From positions 3,725,501 to 3,789,500 of the forward strand of contig NZ_JAPEMB010000001.1 in the NCBI RefSeq assembly GCF_026343125.1: a stretch of 64,000 nt of DNA. Reading direction: 5' to 3'. Both the position numbers and the translations under genes were made by a program. The notes beneath the pieces are model-generated. The model saw only the letters and a program-made list of their open reading frames with translations, did not search any database and was not told where the DNA came from. Below are positions 17,711-26,540 of the stretch, piece by piece. The DNA comes from Streptomyces sp. NBC_00094 (GTDB lineage Bacteria; Actinomycetota; Actinomycetes; Streptomycetales; Streptomycetaceae). Position 1 is the stretch's first letter. Each line of letters begins with the position of its first letter.

Positions 17711-20029
17711 TCAGGAGACCGCCACCGAACGCCGCTTGGAGACCAGGACCGCGACCACGATGACGAGGACCGCGAGCCCCGCGACCCCCGCCCGCAGCCA
17801 GGCGCTGGCGTCGTCCCCGTAACCGAACTTCACGACCGCCGGGGCGATCAGCAGCGCGACCAGGTTCATCACCTTCAGGAGCGGGTTGATCGACGGGCCC
17901 GCCGTGTCCTTGAAGGGGTCGCCGACCGTGTCGCCGATGACGGTCGCGGCGTGCGCCTCACTGCCCTTGCCGCCGTGGTTGCCGTCCTCGACCAGCTTCT
18001 TCGCGTTGTCCCAGGCGCCGCCGGAGTTGGCGAGGAAGACCGCCATCAGGGCGCCCGCGCCGATCGCCCCGGCCAGGTACGAACCGAGCGGGCCGACACC
18101 GAGCGCGAAGCCGACCGCGATCGGGGCCGTCACGGCGAGCAGCCCGGGCGTGGCGAGTTCGCGCAGCGCGTCCTTGGTGCAGATGTCGACGACCCGCCCG
18201 TACTCCGGCTTCTCGGCGTACGTCATGATCCCGGGGTGCTCGCGGAACTGCCGCCGCACCTCGTACACCACCGAACCGGCCGACCGGGACACCGCGCTGA
18301 TGGCGAGCCCGGAGAACAGGAAGACGACCGACGCACCGAGGATCAGCCCGAAGAGGTTGTTGGGCTGCGAGATGTCCATCGAGAGCGTCAGCACGTCCGC
18401 CGCCCCGCCGATCTCACCGGCCTCGGCGACCGCGGTCGCGATGGCGTCCCGGTACGAGCCGAAGAGCGCCGCCGCCGCCAGGACGGCGGTGGCGATGGCG
18501 ATGCCCTTGGTGATGGCCTTCGTCGTGTTGCCGACGGCGTCGAGGTCGGTGAGGACCTGCGCGCCCGCGCCCCGGACGTCCCCGGACATCTCCGCGATGC
18601 CCTGCGCGTTGTCGGCGACCGGCCCGAAGGTGTCCATGGCGACGATCACGCCGACCGTGGTGAGCAGGCCCGTCCCGGCGAGGGCGACCGCGAACAGCGC
18701 CAGCATGATCGAGGCACCGCCGAGCAGGAACGCCCCGTACACGGCGAGCCCGATCAGCAGGGCCGTGTAGACGGCGGACTCCAGGCCGAGGGCGACCCCG
18801 GCGAGGACGACGGTGGCGGGTCCGGTGAGCGAGGACTTGCCGATGTCCCGGACCGGACGCCGGCCGGGCTCGGTGAAGTAGCCGGTGAGCTGCTGGATGA
18901 GCGCGGCGAGGACGATGCCGATCGCGACCGCGACCAGGGCGAGGACCCGCGGATCGCCGGCGTGGTCGTGGATGCCGGGCTCGGTGACGCCCGCCAGCTC
19001 GGCGTACGAGGACGGCAGGTACGCGAAGGCGGCGACGGCGACCAGGACGAGCGAGATGGTCGCCGAGAGGAAGAAGCCGCGGTTGATCGCGCTCATCCCG
19101 CTGCGGTCGGCGGGCCGCGGGGTGACCGCGAAGATGCCGATCACCGCGGTGACCACGCCGATCGCCGGCACCATCAGGGGGAACGCGAGGCCGTGGTCGC
19201 CGAAGGCGGCCATGCCGAGGATGAGCGCGGCGACGAGCGTCACCGCGTACGACTCGAAGAGGTCGGCCGCCATGCCCGCGCAGTCGCCGACGTTGTCGCC
19301 CACGTTGTCGGCGATGGTGGCGGCGTTGCGCGGGTCGTCCTCCGGGATGCCCTGCTCGACCTTGCCCACCAGGTCGGCGCCGACGTCGGCGGCCTTGGTG
19401 AAGATGCCGCCACCCACCCTCATGAACATCGCGATGAGCGCGGCGCCGAGCCCGAATCCCTCCAGGACCTTCGGCGCGTCGGCGGCGTAGACGAGGACGA
19501 CGCAGGCGGCGCCGAGCAGGCCGAGGCCGACGGTGAACATGCCGACGACCCCGCCCGTGCGGAAGGCGATCCGCATGGCCCGGTGCGCGACCTCGGTGCG
19601 GTCCTTCTCCGGCTCGCCCGGCGCCGGGGTGGCCTCCCTGGCCGCAGCGGCGACCCGCACGTTGGCCCGTACGGCGAGCCGCATGCCGAGGTATCCGGTG
19701 ACCGCCGAGAAGAGCGCCCCGACCAGGAAGAACAGGGACCGGCCCGCGCGCTGCGACCAGTCGTCGGCGGGCAGCAGGAACAGCAGGAAGAACACGGCGA
19801 CGGCGAAGACGGCGAGGGTACGCAGCTGGCGCGCGAGGTAGGCGTTGGCCCCCTCCTGCACGGCGGCGGCGATCTCCCGCATCTTCTCGGTGCCCTCGCC
19901 GGCCGCGAGCACCTGGCGGACGAGGAGCTGCGCGACGACCAGCGCACCGAGGGCGACGGCCGCGACGACGACCACGATCGTCCGGTTCCCGCTCGTGAGC
20001 ACCGCCGCGGCGAGCGAAGTGGGGTCCAT
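17711..20029 (-). CDS. hppA: Membrane-bound H+-translocating pyrophosphatase
   Basis: A 772-residue pump that hydrolyses pyrophosphate and exports protons. The catalytic block DVGADLVGKVEQGIPEDDPRN is followed by AATIADNVGDNVGDCAG, and the second acidic cluster lies near GGAWDNAKK and GDTVGDPFKDTAGPS. There are about 16 membrane helices. The sequence GNTTKA carries Lys at the position where K+-dependent enzymes have Ala, so this should be the K+-independent subclass. The length is normal. It is probably monocistronic, with repeat-rich DNA upstream. Confidence 0.96.
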   Translation of the reverse strand: MDPTSLAAAVLTSGNRTIVVVVAAVALGALVVAQLLVRQVLAAGEGTEKMREIAAAVQEGANAYLARQLRTLAVFAVAVFFLLFLLPADDWSQRAGRSLFFLVGALFSAVTGYLGMRLAVRANVRVAAAAREATPAPGEPEKDRTEVAHRAMRIAFRTGGVVGMFTVGLGLLGAACVVLVYAADAPKVLEGFGLGAALIAMFMRVGGGIFTKAADVGADLVGKVEQGIPEDDPRNAATIADNVGDNVGDCAGMAADLFESYAVTLVAALILGMAAFGDHGLAFPLMVPAIGVVTAVIGIFAVTPRPADRSGMSAINRGFFLSATISLVLVAVAAFAYLPSSYAELAGVTEPGIHDHAGDPRVLALVAVAIGIVLAALIQQLTGYFTEPGRRPVRDIGKSSLTGPATVVLAGVALGLESAVYTALLIGLAVYGAFLLGGASIMLALFAVALAGTGLLTTVGVIVAMDTFGPVADNAQGIAEMSGDVRGAGAQVLTDLDAVGNTTKAITKGIAIATAVLAAAALFGSYRDAIATAVAEAGEIGGAADVLTLSMDISQPNNLFGLILGASVVFLFSGLAISAVSRSAGSVVYEVRRQFREHPGIMTYAEKPEYGRVVDICTKDALRELATPGLLAVTAPIAVGFALGVGPLGSYLAGAIGAGALMAVFLANSGGAWDNAKKLVEDGNHGGKGSEAHAATVIGDTVGDPFKDTAGPSINPLLKVMNLVALLIAPAVVKFGYGDDASAWLRAGVAGLAVLVIVVAVLVSKRRSVAVS

Positions 20030-20095
20030 GGGGACGGATCATAGGGAGGCGAACCGGAACAAACGGGGACCCTGCGGAGCCCTCAGCGCGGATGC

Positions 20096-20149
20096 ACCAA
20101 TCCGGTCGGCCGCACCGATCCGGACGGCCGAACCGATCCGGACTGCCCC
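20096..20149. repeat. 18-bp tandem repeat, three units
   Basis: Three adjacent 18-bp units start at 20096, 20114 and 20132 and share ACCRATCCGG. They lie upstream of the hppA start in the region between hppA and the anti-sigma gene terminator. Confidence 0.8.
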
Positions 20150-20345
20150 ACCGGCCCGGGCGTGGCGCGCGGCGCGAGACGGGGCGGAGCGGGGCTGGCC
20201 GGGTGAGCGCCTGGGCTGGGCGAGGCCAGGGCTGGGCTGGCGGGCGAGGCCAGGGCTGGCCGGGCCGGGCCGGGCCGACGAGGGCAGAGCCGGGCTGGGC
20301 TGCGCCGGGTCTGGCCGGCGAGGCCAGGACCTGGGGCGATGCCAG
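20150..20345. repeat. GGC/CTGG-rich imperfect repeats
   Basis: Repeated GGGCGAGGCCAGGGCTGG-like blocks (about 20218-20265) and further GGCGAGGCCAGG copies fill this stretch between hppA and the terminator. No gene or promoter is evident. Together with the 18-bp array it accounts for most of the 400-base gap. Confidence 0.6.
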
Positions 20346-20366
20346 GACGGTGGCGGTCCTGGAACG

Positions 20367-20403
20367 CGAGAAGAGGCCCTGCACAGGGCAGGGCCTCTTC
20401 TCG
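20367..20403 (-). terminator. Strong hairpin after the anti-sigma gene
   Basis: Perfect 16-bp arms (20367-20382 and 20388-20403, CGAGAAGAGGCCCTGC and complement) enclose a 5-base loop, 25 bases past the stop of the HATPase gene. This is a clear intrinsic-type terminator for the bldG operon. Confidence 0.88.
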
Positions 20404-20428
20404 TCGCGCGTGTACCGGTCGGGCGGTG

Positions 20429-20887
20429 TCAGGACAGGACGTCCGCCGGGCTGGTCGGCCAGCTCATGCGGATGGTGCCGCCGTGCTCTCCGGCGCTCAC
20501 CTCGACATCGTCGACGAGCCCGCGGATCACCGCGAGCCCCATCTCGTCCTCGCCGTCGGCGTCGTCGAAGTCGTCGGCCGGGGCCGAGGACCGCGCACCG
20601 GGCACACCGGCGGCATCAGCCGCCGCCACACCCGCGCCCGGCACCTCGTCGCCGACCTCGATGGAGAACGTCTTCTCCTCCTCGGTCAGCACGACCCTGA
20701 TGGGGGTCGTGACGCCGTTGCTGCGATGCAGCCCGACCGCACGGGAACAGGCCTCGCCGACGGCGAGACGCACCTCGTCGAGGACCGCCTCGTCCACTCC
20801 GGCCCGGCGGGCGACCGCGGCCGCCACCAGGCGGGCCGTACGGACGTGCTCGGGCTGAGCGCTGAATCGGAGTTCAACGGTGGCCAT
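20429..20887 (-). CDS. Anti-sigma factor, HATPase (RsbW-like)
   Basis: A 152-residue member of the GHKL ATPase anti-sigma family. The N box region is LDEVRLAVGEACSRAVGLH and the later glycine motif is MGLAVIRGLVDDVEV; between them is an acidic linker (DDFDDADGEDE). By analogy with S. coelicolor it would be the partner kinase that binds and phosphorylates BldG. ATG has AGGGGGATCGC upstream. The normal gene order is retained, but here the preceding bldG frame overlaps it by about 200 bases. Confidence 0.88.
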   Translation of the reverse strand: MATVELRFSAQPEHVRTARLVAAAVARRAGVDEAVLDEVRLAVGEACSRAVGLHRSNGVTTPIRVVLTEEEKTFSIEVGDEVPGAGVAAADAAGVPGARSSAPADDFDDADGEDEMGLAVIRGLVDDVEVSAGEHGGTIRMSWPTSPADVLS

Positions 20888-21255
20888 GCGATCCCCCTGG
20901 GGCAGTCGACCGCGTTGACGGCCTCTTCGACCGACTGGTGGATCGGGAACACCTTGGTGAGTCCCGTGATCCGGAAGATCTTCAGAATGCGCTCCTGGTT
21001 GCACACCAGACGCAGCGAGCCCTCGTGCGCGCGAACGCGCTTCAGGCCGCCGACGAGCACACCGAGGCCGGTGGAGTCGAGGAAGTCCACGCCCTCCATG
21101 TCGACAACCAGGTGGTAGCTGCCGTCGTTCACCAACTCGACCAACTGCTCGCGCAGCTTGGGCGCGGTATACACATCAATCTCGCCACCGACCTCGACGA
21201 CCGTACGGTCGCCACCAGCGCCGGACACATTGCGAGTCGACAGGGACAGGTCCAC
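20686..21255 (-). CDS. bldG: Anti-sigma factor antagonist BldG, abnormally extended
   Basis: Residues 1-117 are a STAS-domain anti-anti-sigma factor essential for aerial mycelium and antibiotic production in S. coelicolor. The phosphorylation site is Ser61 in GVDFLDSTGLG (Ser57 in S. coelicolor; the 4-residue shift comes from a SGAG-type insertion near residue 11). The usual protein ends at the aspartate equivalent to D117. Here the next codon is TGC rather than TGA, and the frame continues 72 residues into the anti-sigma gene, antiphase to it, giving a Ser/Pro/Arg-rich tail unlike any domain. One missing A after TG at about 20902 would explain this. Real mutation and sequencing error cannot be separated. 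Confidence 0.9.
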   Translation of the reverse strand: MDLSLSTRNVSGAGGDRTVVEVGGEIDVYTAPKLREQLVELVNDGSYHLVVDMEGVDFLDSTGLGVLVGGLKRVRAHEGSLRLVCNQERILKIFRITGLTKVFPIHQSVEEAVNAVDCPRGIAWPPLNSDSALSPSTSVRPAWWRPRSPAGPEWTRRSSTRCVSPSARPVPVRSGCIAATASRPPSGSC

Positions 21256-21335
21256 GGATCCTCCAGCACCTTGCTATCGGGCGATCGCCCCCTCGGGCCT
21301 CCCGGGCGGAGCCAGGGAACTGATCGCCAGCCGCA

Positions 21336-23846
21336 ATGGCATTCAATCACTTACCGGCTGTCGTGCACGACGCCTTGGAAGCATTGTCCGTCCTGGCAGT
21401 GACACACTCGGTGCCGATGGCCAAGAATCACCGCCCCAGTCGTCCGGCCGGGGACACGGGCAGTCGCCCCTCCCCCGGCGTGGTCCTCGACCGGCTCTCC
21501 GCCTCCGAGAGTCGGGCCGCGCGCGTCACCCATACGGAGCACATTCCCGCTCGGGAGGGCCGTCATGCCGTCTGGCCGCACCTGATCCGCCCGGAGGTGA
21601 TCGGCGCGATCCAGACGGCCGGGATCGAGCACCCCTGGGCGCACCAGGCGGAGGCCGCCGAGCACGCCCTGAACGGCGATTCCGTGGTGATCGCCACAGG
21701 CACCGCCTCGGGCAAGTCGCTCGCCTACCTCGCCCCGGTCCTCACGACCCTCCTGGACGGCGCGGAGGCCCCCAACGGACGCGGGGCCACCGCCCTCTAC
21801 CTCTCGCCCACCAAGGCCCTCGCCGCCGACCAGCGGCGCGCCGTGCGGGAGCTGGCCGGCCCGCTCGGCACCCGGATCCGCCCCGCCGTCTACGACGGCG
21901 ACACGCCGGTCGAGGAGCGCGAGTGGGTCCGCCAGTACGCGAACTACGTGCTGACCAACCCCGACATGCTGCACCGGGGCATACTCCCCTCCCACCCCAG
22001 GTGGTCCTCCTTCCTGCGCGCCCTGCGCTACGTCGTGATCGACGAGTGCCACACCTACCGGGGCGTCTTCGGCTCCCACGTCGCCCAGGTACTGCGCCGC
22101 CTGCGCCGGATCTGTGCCCGGTACGGCTCCGATCCCGTGTTCCTCCTCGCCTCGGCCACCTCCGCCGAACCCGCCCTCGCCGCCGGCCGCCTCACCGGAC
22201 TGCCGGTCACCGAGATCTCCGACGACGCCTCCCCGCGCGGCGAACTGGTCTTCGCCCTGTGGGAGCCGCCGCTCACCGAGCTGCACGGCGAGCGCGGCGC
22301 GCCCGTGCGCCGCACGGCCACCGCCGAGACCGCCGACCTGCTGACCGACCTCACCCGCCAGGGCGTGCGCTCGGTCGCCTTCGTCCGCTCCCGGCGCGGG
22401 GCCGAACTGATCGCGGTGATCGCCCAGGAACGGCTCGCCGAGACCGACCGTGCCCTGGCCCGCCGGGTCGCGGCCTACCGGGGCGGCTACCTGCCCGAGG
22501 AACGCCGGGCCCTGGAGCGCGCCCTGCACTCGGGCGAGCTCCTCGGCCTGGCCGCCACGACAGCCCTGGAGCTGGGCGTCGACGTCTCCGGCCTGGACGC
22601 CGTCGTGATCGCCGGCTACCCGGGCACCCGTGCCTCCCTGTGGCAGCAGGCGGGCCGTGCCGGCCGCTCGGGCGAGGGCGCCCTCGCGATCCTCGTCGCC
22701 CGGGACGACCCGCTGGACACCTTCCTGGTCCACCACCCCGAGGCGATCTTCGAACAGCCGGTCGAGTCGACCGTCCTGGACCCCGACAACCCCTACGTCC
22801 TCGCCCCCCATCTCTGCGCCGCCGCCGCGGAACTTCCGCTGACCGAGGCGGACCTGACGCTCTTCGGCCCCGCCGCGCCCGGTCTGATGCCCCAGCTGGA
22901 GAACGCCGGGCTGCTGCGCCGCCGGTCCACCGGCTGGTACTGGACCCGCCGCGAGCGGGCGGCCGACCTGACCGACATCCGGGGCGGCGGAGGCAGACCT
23001 GTCCAGATCGTGGAGGCCGGCACCGGCCGCCTGCTCGGCACGGTCGACGAGGCCGCCTCCCACGCCGCCGTCCACGAGGGCGCCGTCCACCTCCACCAGG
23101 GCCGTACGTATCTGGTGCGGGAGCTCGACCTCAAGGACTCCGTGGCCCTCGTGGAGGAGGCCGTCCCGCCCTACTCCACCACCGCCCGCGACACCACCTC
23201 CGTCTCCGTCCTCGAAACCGACACCGAGATCCCCTGGGGAGCCGGCCGCCTCTGCTACGGCTCCGTCGAGGTCACCAACCAGGTCGTCTCCTTCCTCCGC
23301 CGCCGGCTGATCACCGGCGAGGTACTGGGCGAGACCAAGCTCGACCTGCCGCCCCGCACCCTGCGCACCCGGGCCGTGTGGTGGACGGTCACCGAGGACC
23401 AGCTCGACGCCGCCCGGGTCACCCCGGAGATCCTCGGGGGCGCCCTGCACGCCGCCGAACACGCCTCCATCGGCATGCTGCCGCTCTTCGCCACCTGCGA
23501 CCGCTGGGACATCGGCGGCGTCTCCGTACCGCTCCACCCCGACACGCTGCTGCCCACCGTCTTCGTGTACGACGGCCACCCGGGCGGCGCGGGCTTCGCC
23601 GAGCGCGCCTTCCACACGGCCAGGGCCTGGCTGACCGCGACCCGCGAAGCCATCGCCTCCTGCGAGTGCGAGGCGGGCTGCCCCTCCTGCGTCCAGTCCC
23701 CGAAGTGCGGCAACGGCAACGATCCGCTGCACAAGCGGGGCGCGGTACGCCTCCTCACGGAACTGCTGCGGGAAGCCCCGGAGCCGACGCCCCCTGAGGC
23801 GACACCTCCTGAGGAAGCGTCACCGGCGGCCCGGCCCGCGACCTGA
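21336..23846 (+). CDS. DExH-box helicase with C-terminal DUF1998/Zn-type domain (YprA/MrfA-like)
   Basis: An 836-residue superfamily 2 helicase. Walker A is ATGTASGKS near residue 120 and motif II is DECH near 236 (VVIDECHTYRG); the second RecA domain carries GYPGTRASLWQQAGRAGRSG. The last 150 residues are a DUF1998-like domain with the cysteine cluster CECEAGCPSCVQSPKC, likely a zinc site. B. subtilis MrfA of this family acts in mitomycin repair. The start MAFNHLP is divergent from bldG. The 3' end overlaps the pilin-like gene on the other strand by 92 bases. Confidence 0.92.
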   Translation: MAFNHLPAVVHDALEALSVLAVTHSVPMAKNHRPSRPAGDTGSRPSPGVVLDRLSASESRAARVTHTEHIPAREGRHAVWPHLIRPEVIGAIQTAGIEHPWAHQAEAAEHALNGDSVVIATGTASGKSLAYLAPVLTTLLDGAEAPNGRGATALYLSPTKALAADQRRAVRELAGPLGTRIRPAVYDGDTPVEEREWVRQYANYVLTNPDMLHRGILPSHPRWSSFLRALRYVVIDECHTYRGVFGSHVAQVLRRLRRICARYGSDPVFLLASATSAEPALAAGRLTGLPVTEISDDASPRGELVFALWEPPLTELHGERGAPVRRTATAETADLLTDLTRQGVRSVAFVRSRRGAELIAVIAQERLAETDRALARRVAAYRGGYLPEERRALERALHSGELLGLAATTALELGVDVSGLDAVVIAGYPGTRASLWQQAGRAGRSGEGALAILVARDDPLDTFLVHHPEAIFEQPVESTVLDPDNPYVLAPHLCAAAAELPLTEADLTLFGPAAPGLMPQLENAGLLRRRSTGWYWTRRERAADLTDIRGGGGRPVQIVEAGTGRLLGTVDEAASHAAVHEGAVHLHQGRTYLVRELDLKDSVALVEEAVPPYSTTARDTTSVSVLETDTEIPWGAGRLCYGSVEVTNQVVSFLRRRLITGEVLGETKLDLPPRTLRTRAVWWTVTEDQLDAARVTPEILGGALHAAEHASIGMLPLFATCDRWDIGGVSVPLHPDTLLPTVFVYDGHPGGAGFAERAFHTARAWLTATREAIASCECEAGCPSCVQSPKCGNGNDPLHKRGAVRLLTELLREAPEPTPPEATPPEEASPAARPAT

Positions 23847-24183
23847 CCTCCGGCCGGTACCGCCCGCGTGCCACCCGGGCGGTCACATCGGCGAGTTCGC
23901 CGCGCACGGCACACCGCAGCAGTTCGGCACCCTGCGCGGCGGCCACCCGGGCGGCGGCGCCGCACGCCTCCTCCTCGCCCCACAAGGCCCGGTCGGCGGC
24001 GGCGAGAGCCGCCAGATCGGCGGCCCCACCGGCCCGGTGCCGGGCCACCACCGCCTGCCCGAGCGCGAGAACCACCCCGAACACCACACACACCACACAG
24101 GCCGCAAGCGCCGTCCACACGGTCGCCACCCCCCGATCCCCCCTCCCGCCCCGGCCCGCGCGACCGGTCCGGCCCGCCGTCAC
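23755..24183 (-). CDS. Rv3654c-like pilus assembly protein
   Basis: A 142-residue protein with a basic N-terminus (GRTGRAGRGGRGDRG) and one hydrophobic helix (VATVWTALAACVVCVVFGVVLALG), then an alanine-rich helix and GRYRPEV. The layout G|VATVW resembles class III prepilin leaders, but the +5 glutamate is replaced by Trp. It corresponds to Rv3654c, the last gene of the mycobacterial tad-like cluster. GTG overlaps the TadE stop. Its end runs antisense into the helicase gene. Confidence 0.8.
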   Translation of the reverse strand: MTAGRTGRAGRGGRGDRGVATVWTALAACVVCVVFGVVLALGQAVVARHRAGGAADLAALAAADRALWGEEEACGAAARVAAAQGAELLRCAVRGELADVTARVARGRYRPEVRSRAGPPVTLPQEVSPQGASAPGLPAAVP

Positions 24184-24566
24184 GACGGACCCTCGAACGC
24201 CGTGCCCCCGAACGCCGGGGCCTCGCCCACCGTGTCCTCCGCGAGGGCCGCCGCGCCCGCCCGCAGGGTCACCCCCATGCCCCGGGGACCCGGGGCCGCC
24301 ACCTCCACCGTCACCCGCCACAGCTCCCCCGACCGCGTCACCGACACCCGGGCACCCTCGGGCGCGGCGGCCCTGGTCGCCGCCTCCGCGGCGGCGACCG
24401 GCTCGGAGCGGGCCGCCGCCCGAGCCCCCGCCCGTGCCGCGTCCACGCACCGGATCTGCGCGGCGGCCGTGGCCAGCGCCCAGAGCAGGGTCACCGTGAA
24501 CAGTGCGAGCACGGGCAGCACCAGCGCTGCCTCCACGGTCACGAACCCCCGGTCAGAACGGCGCAT
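24180..24566 (-). CDS. TadE-family pilus protein
   Basis: A 128-residue pseudopilin. The start MRRSDRG|FVTVEAALVLPVLALF gives a processing glycine followed by Glu at +5 and a hydrophobic helix, as in TadE. The rest is Ala/Arg-rich with beta strands. It overlaps the pilin gene by 14 bases upstream and the Rv3654c-like gene by 4 bases downstream. It matches the position of Rv3655c. Confidence 0.85.
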   Translation of the reverse strand: MRRSDRGFVTVEAALVLPVLALFTVTLLWALATAAAQIRCVDAARAGARAAARSEPVAAAEAATRAAAPEGARVSVTRSGELWRVTVEVAAPGPRGMGVTLRAGAAALAEDTVGEAPAFGGTAFEGPS

Positions 24567-24807
24567 CGAGGGCCCTCCCGATCACCGACTCCAAAGTTCC
24601 GGAGACGGTGCCACTCGTCACGATCTTGTAGAGCACCGCGGCGAAGGCCGCCGCGGCGATCGTCCCCACCGCGTACTCGGACGTCGTCATCCCCTCGTCG
24701 GACCGCGCTGCCCGCCGCCGAGCCCGCCACCACCCGCTCAGCCGGCACCTCACGCCACAGCCCGCTCCCTCGCTCACCGAACCGTTCACCGTCGCCTTGC
24801 CCGCCAT
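24553..24807 (-). CDS. Flp-type pilin precursor (DUF4244)
   Basis: An 84-residue precursor. The class III leader ends at Gly39, and the mature 45-residue peptide begins MTTSEYAVGTIAAAAFAAVL, with Glu and Tyr at +5 and +6 and the single helix of Flp/TadA pilins. It matches DUF4244 proteins such as Rv3656c. The ATG is preceded by AAGGAGATCGAC, an excellent ribosome site; an upstream in-frame ATG is less likely. It is probably the main pilin of the cluster. No prepilin peptidase gene is nearby. Confidence 0.88.
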   Translation of the reverse strand: MAGKATVNGSVSEGAGCGVRCRLSGWWRARRRAARSDEGMTTSEYAVGTIAAAAFAAVLYKIVTSGTVSGTLESVIGRALDAPF

Positions 24808-24839
24808 GTCGATCTCCTTGTCTCGCCTTGTCGTTGCGT

Positions 24840-25652
24840 TCATCTGTCCAGCAGTCCAGCCGCCAGCCCGATCACCACGGGCGCCACTCCCACCGCCAGG
24901 AACGCGGGCAGGAAGCAGAGCCCCACGGGCGCGCTGATCAGGACCTGTGCCCTGCGCGCCCGGGCCGCCGCCGTGCGGGCCCTGGCAGCCCGCAGGCCGG
25001 CCGCGTGCCGGGCGACGGCCTCCGCGGCGGGCGCCCCCGAGGAACCGGCCCTCTCCAAGCAGCGGGCCAGCCCCTCCGCACCCGGTATCGCGCCGAACCT
25101 CCGCCACACCTCGGCCGGTTCACCGCCGAGCCGCAGCTCGGCCGCCGTGCGGGTGAGGCGCTCGCCCAGCGGGCCTCCCAGCGACCGCCCCACCGCCTCC
25201 ACCGCCTCCCCGGGCCCCGCCCCGGCGGAGGCGCACGCCGCCAACAGATCGGCCGCGAGCGGAAGGTGACGTGCCGCCACCTCGACGTCGACCGAAGCGG
25301 AGGGGCGCCCGCGCATCCGCCTCCACCGTGTCCCGCAGGCCGCCAGGACCCCCGAGCACAGGCCGCCGAGCCCACCGAGCAGCACCCAGCCGACGAGCGC
25401 CGCCGCGAACGGCACCGCCCACCGCCCCACCCACGGCGACCACTCGACGCCGGCCTTCCGGCCCAGAGGTCTCCCAGGGAGATGCCTCCCGGGCAGAGGC
25501 TTGCGGGCCGGGGCCCCTGGCGCCGCCAGCAGGCTCCCCACCCGTCGCCGCATCCCACGCGCCCGCCGCTCGTGCACCACTTCCCTGCCGGCCTGCACAC
25601 ACAGAGCCATCGCCGGCACCACCAGCGCCGCGACCTGAACGGCCCCCGTCAC
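24840..25652 (-). CDS. Type II secretion F-family membrane protein (TadC-like)
   Basis: A 270-residue inner-membrane platform protein. The T2SF domain covers about 105-240 with LPLAADLLAACASAGAGPGEAVEAV and GGEPAEVWRRFGAIPGAEGLAR. Hydrophobic segments lie at the N-terminus, near 75-100 and at the C-terminus (LFPAFLAVGVAPVVIGLAAG region). It is paired with the TadB-like gene, whose stop it overlaps by 4 bases. Confidence 0.85.
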   Translation of the reverse strand: MTGAVQVAALVVPAMALCVQAGREVVHERRARGMRRRVGSLLAAPGAPARKPLPGRHLPGRPLGRKAGVEWSPWVGRWAVPFAAALVGWVLLGGLGGLCSGVLAACGTRWRRMRGRPSASVDVEVAARHLPLAADLLAACASAGAGPGEAVEAVGRSLGGPLGERLTRTAAELRLGGEPAEVWRRFGAIPGAEGLARCLERAGSSGAPAAEAVARHAAGLRAARARTAAARARRAQVLISAPVGLCFLPAFLAVGVAPVVIGLAAGLLDR

Positions 25653-26540
25653 CCCCGCTCACCTCCCCGGACGATCCGCGCGGCCCACCACAGCCCGGCC
25701 GCCTCCAGCGCCCCGCCCACCGCCAGGCACCCCAGGCCCGCCGGCGTGTGCAGCAGCACCCTCAGCGGGTCGGCGCCCAGCGCCGCCCCCATGGCGAGTC
25801 CCGCGGCCGGAAGCACCGCGAGGACCGTCACCGTCGCCCAGGCCCCGGCCAGTTCGGCCCGCAGCCGCTCCCGCTGTTCCCGGTGCTCCCGCAGAGCCGC
25901 CTCCAGCCGGTCGAGCCCCGCCGCAAGACCCGCACCCCCGTCCACGGCCACCTGCCAGCACGCCGCAAGACCCGCGAGGCCGTCGGCACCACCCTGGTGA
26001 GCGGCCCGCCGCAGCGCCTCCGGCACGTCCCCGCCGAACCGGGCCGCCGCGAGCACCACCGCCTCCTCGTCGCCGAGCGCGCCCGTCTGGCGGGCCGCGA
26101 AGGACAACGCCTGCGCGGGCTGCCATCCGGCCCTCAACTCCCCGGAGACAGCCCCGCACAGGGCCACCACCCGCTCGGCCCGCGCCTCCTGCTCCTTCCG
26201 CCGCTCGGCCGCCCGCAGCCGCCGCGCCACCAGCGGCACCGCGACCGCCCCGGCCAGCAGCGGCAACGGCGATCCGCCCCACAGCGCGACCACCCCCGCC
26301 ACCGGCAGGCACAACCAGGCGCGCCGCTTCCGCACCAGGGCCCATCGGCGGGCGGCCGCCGCCCACCACGCCCGCCGCCCCTCCCGCTCGTCACGTCCCT
26401 CCGGAACGCCCCCCCGCGAGCACCACCCGTGCCCGGCCCCTCCCTCGCCACCACTCGACCAGCCACCACAGGACGAGCCCCGCGCAGAAGAGCGCCGCCC
26501 CCTCCCCCACGGCCCGCACCGACACCAGATCCGACGTCAC
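25649..26540 (-). pseudogene. TadB-like T2SF protein split by a frameshift
   Basis: The gene should start at the GTG overlapping the TadA stop and encode VTSDLVSVRAVGEGAALFCAG with a first membrane helix. That frame stops at 26391 (short N-terminal piece 26391-26540). The T2SF domain (RAERVVALCGAVSGELRAGW to GLAACWQVAVDGGAGLAAGLDRLE) continues in another frame to 25649. The join lies at a run of seven G (minus strand; 26409-26415). With six G the two pieces form one protein of about 295 residues, reading VLAGGVPEGRDEREGRRAWW. The 3' part could also start at a GTG near 26335. Possible causes are sequencing error, a real mutation or slippage at the G run. Confidence 0.8.

Noticed and set aside
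17465..20044. An 859-codon plus-strand frame opposite hppA
   Set aside because: Shadow of the pyrophosphatase gene; Asp/Arg/Glu-rich with no homology pattern.
20096..20149. Possible CRISPR-like array of 18-bp units
   Set aside because: Units are directly adjacent with no unique spacers and no cas genes are nearby; tandem repeat only.
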